NCBI RefSeq assembly: GCF_026212465.1
Contig: NC_080062.1
Location: 9,293,237-9,357,236 of the forward strand
Direction of reading: 5' to 3'
DNA: 64,000 nucleotides
Source of the DNA: Amaranthus tricolor
Taxonomy: Eukaryota; Streptophyta; Magnoliopsida; Caryophyllales; Amaranthaceae
The notes beneath the pieces were generated by a model. That model saw only the letters and a list, made by a program, of their open reading frames with translations. It was not told the DNA's origin and made no database searches. Within the stretch, counting starts at the first letter, position 1, and every line of letters starts with the position of its first letter. The position numbers were made by a program, and so were the translations under genes. Positions 63,401 through 64,000 of this stretch are shown piece after piece.

Positions 63401-64000
63401 ATATTATCTCCATTCTTAAAAAGGATCACATTTTGCACCGTGAACTTAGATTTTCAGCCTATAAAGCATATTAATTCCACTCCATATACGTGTAAAAGTT
63501 GTCTCGTACAAATAATTTTTATTTACACATAATCTGACTAAAATTTAAATCAGAAAAGGCATTTGTAAACCATGAAACATTATACAACTTAGCATCGATA
63601 ATCAGGTTATATAAAAAGGTATCAAGTTATTACGAATAGATATCAAACCTCAATAGGGGTTATTGGAAGTAGCTCATATCCACTATCAGGCTCAAAACTT
63701 ATTCCTTCGTCACGAAGCTTTGATAGTATACCAGAGTAACCTTCTGGTGAACTTACAATTTTGTAGCACCTGTTAAAAAGGAAAAAGAAAAGTAATTAGT
63801 AAAGTAGAAAAGTAATTAGTAAAGTGGAAAGATTTTATTTTTGACTTTAAAGTACATAAAGAAACGCCTATATGCACTTCCAAAATATGCCAAAAGGAAA
63901 AAGAAAAGTAATTACTGCAGACAAATTACTTATATTATTACCTCTCAGACTGATCTTCTTCAGAGTCATCTTCGTTATCTGGAGGTTCTATCACATCCTC
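54446..64000 (-). CDS. YebC/TACO1-family protein, C-terminal 90 residues (5' end outside window)
   Basis: Three exons are visible on the - strand: 64000-63942, 63769-63649 and 54538-54446. They join in frame (SE-R-CYKIV across the first junction, PIE-VDDEA across the second) with GT-AG borders. The encoded residues include [38 protein letters not shown] and [13 protein letters not shown], ending [10 protein letters not shown], then TAA. This is the C-terminal domain of YebC-like proteins, which plants target to organelles. Bacterial and mitochondrial members (YebC, TACO1) act in translation of particular proteins, and older annotation calls them transcriptional regulators. The last intron is 9110 bp because it contains nested LTR retrotransposons (56683-62990). 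No damage is seen in the visible exons. Whether the long intron is spliced efficiently is unknown. Confidence 0.85.
54539..56682. other. Proximal part of the YebC-gene last intron, no other gene seen
   Basis: It contains pyrimidine-rich runs at 54765-54795 and 55055-55115, and CCGTTACCG-type repeats near 55000-55040. The - strand frame at 55807-56241 (144 codons) is the longest here. It has no family I recognise and no supported splice partners. Confidence 0.4.
56878..57061 (+). repeat. 5' LTR of nested Copia
   Basis: 184 bp from TATGGGAAAG to AAATCTTCA, directly followed by the primer binding site. Confidence 0.9.
57062..57074 (+). promoter_or_regulatory. Primer binding site of nested Copia
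   Basis: TGGTATCAGAGCC adjoins the LTR without a gap. It is complementary to initiator methionine tRNA. Confidence 0.9.
57126..61575 (+). pseudogene. Copia gag-pol, broken by stops and frameshifts
   Basis: The natural start is probably the ATG at 57126, but TAG at 57195-57197 ends that frame after 23 codons. Gag-like sequence continues at 57198-58295 ([16 protein letters not shown], then [15 protein letters not shown] as a finger-like segment). After a stop at 58293 the protease appears as [10 protein letters not shown] near 58394-58423. Integrase follows to about 59350 ([29 protein letters not shown]), with a TAA at 59017 and a frameshift near 59350. The reverse transcriptase is at about 60080-60900, with a stop at 60260, a frame change near 60520 and the intact catalytic YVDD at about 60629-60640. 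RNase H runs to the stop at 61575 ([38 protein letters not shown]). The order PR-INT-RT-RH identifies Copia. Confidence 0.9.
61588..61771 (+). repeat. 3' LTR of nested Copia
   Basis: 184 bp. It differs from the 5' LTR at four positions by eye (in GGCAGTTATTA, TGTATATAC, ACTCTGTAATAGT). Confidence 0.9.
62754..62990 (+). repeat. 3' LTR of the small non-coding element
   Basis: 237 bp from TGTTGGATTG to TCTCAACA. It is longer than the 5' copy (about 199 bp once the Copia is removed), owing to an indel in the middle. Confidence 0.8.
62996..63648. other. Distal part of the YebC-gene last intron, no gene seen
   Basis: Non-coding. It contains CCGGCGCGCCCCC near 63130, locally GC-rich. No repeat family is recognised. 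Confidence 0.45.

Overview
The window is AT-rich plant nuclear DNA from a eudicot. It contains intron-containing genes with plant-type splice sites, plant LTR-retrotransposon lineages using the TGGTATCAGAGC primer site, an L1-type LINE, hAT, Mutator, CACTA, Helitron and Stowaway remnants, and many AT and ATT microsatellites. Nothing prokaryotic is present. The MITE types in the introns are ones I associate with Caryophyllales, but the species cannot be fixed from sequence alone.

Only two host genes are visible. The first is a complete seven-exon carotenoid cleavage dioxygenase 8 (CCD8) gene on the + strand (41852-51639). It encodes a 590-residue plastid enzyme of strigolactone synthesis. All four iron-binding histidines are present and a polyasparagine tract lies in the N-terminal region. 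The second is the 3' part of a YebC/TACO1-family gene on the - strand (54446 to beyond 64000). Its last intron is about 9.1 kb, because a small non-coding LTR retrotransposon, itself carrying a Ty1/copia element, sits inside it.

Layout. 1-2041: decayed Copia with 3' LTR. 2042-9974: intergenic DNA with MITE-like repeats, microsatellites and a 760-bp solo LTR (5901-6660). 9975-22838: 5'-truncated LINE split by a complete chromovirus-type Gypsy element (11362-21357) whose 2645-bp LTRs look identical. 23046-28741: tRNA-like/SINE sequence, a 455-bp fold-back element, a degenerate CTAATA-rich array interrupted by a Helitron-like insert, and low-complexity DNA. 28742-32530: Mutator-like element with 9-bp target duplication, a rearranged FAR1/OTU-type gene and three sites built from a 34-bp palindromic module. 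32791-33068: Stowaway MITE. 36550-39520: two opposed, decayed Copia fragments. 41764-51639: CCD8 with MITEs in most long introns. 52915-54050: hAT remnants. 54446-64000: the YebC-type gene and its nested retroelements.

The two host genes have no evident functional link. The window is best read as gene-poor DNA shaped by successive insertions: LINE then Gypsy, and small LTR element then Copia. I did not find a convincing new cellular system. The most unusual unexplained structure is the set of 34-bp palindromic modules inside the Mutator-like element.
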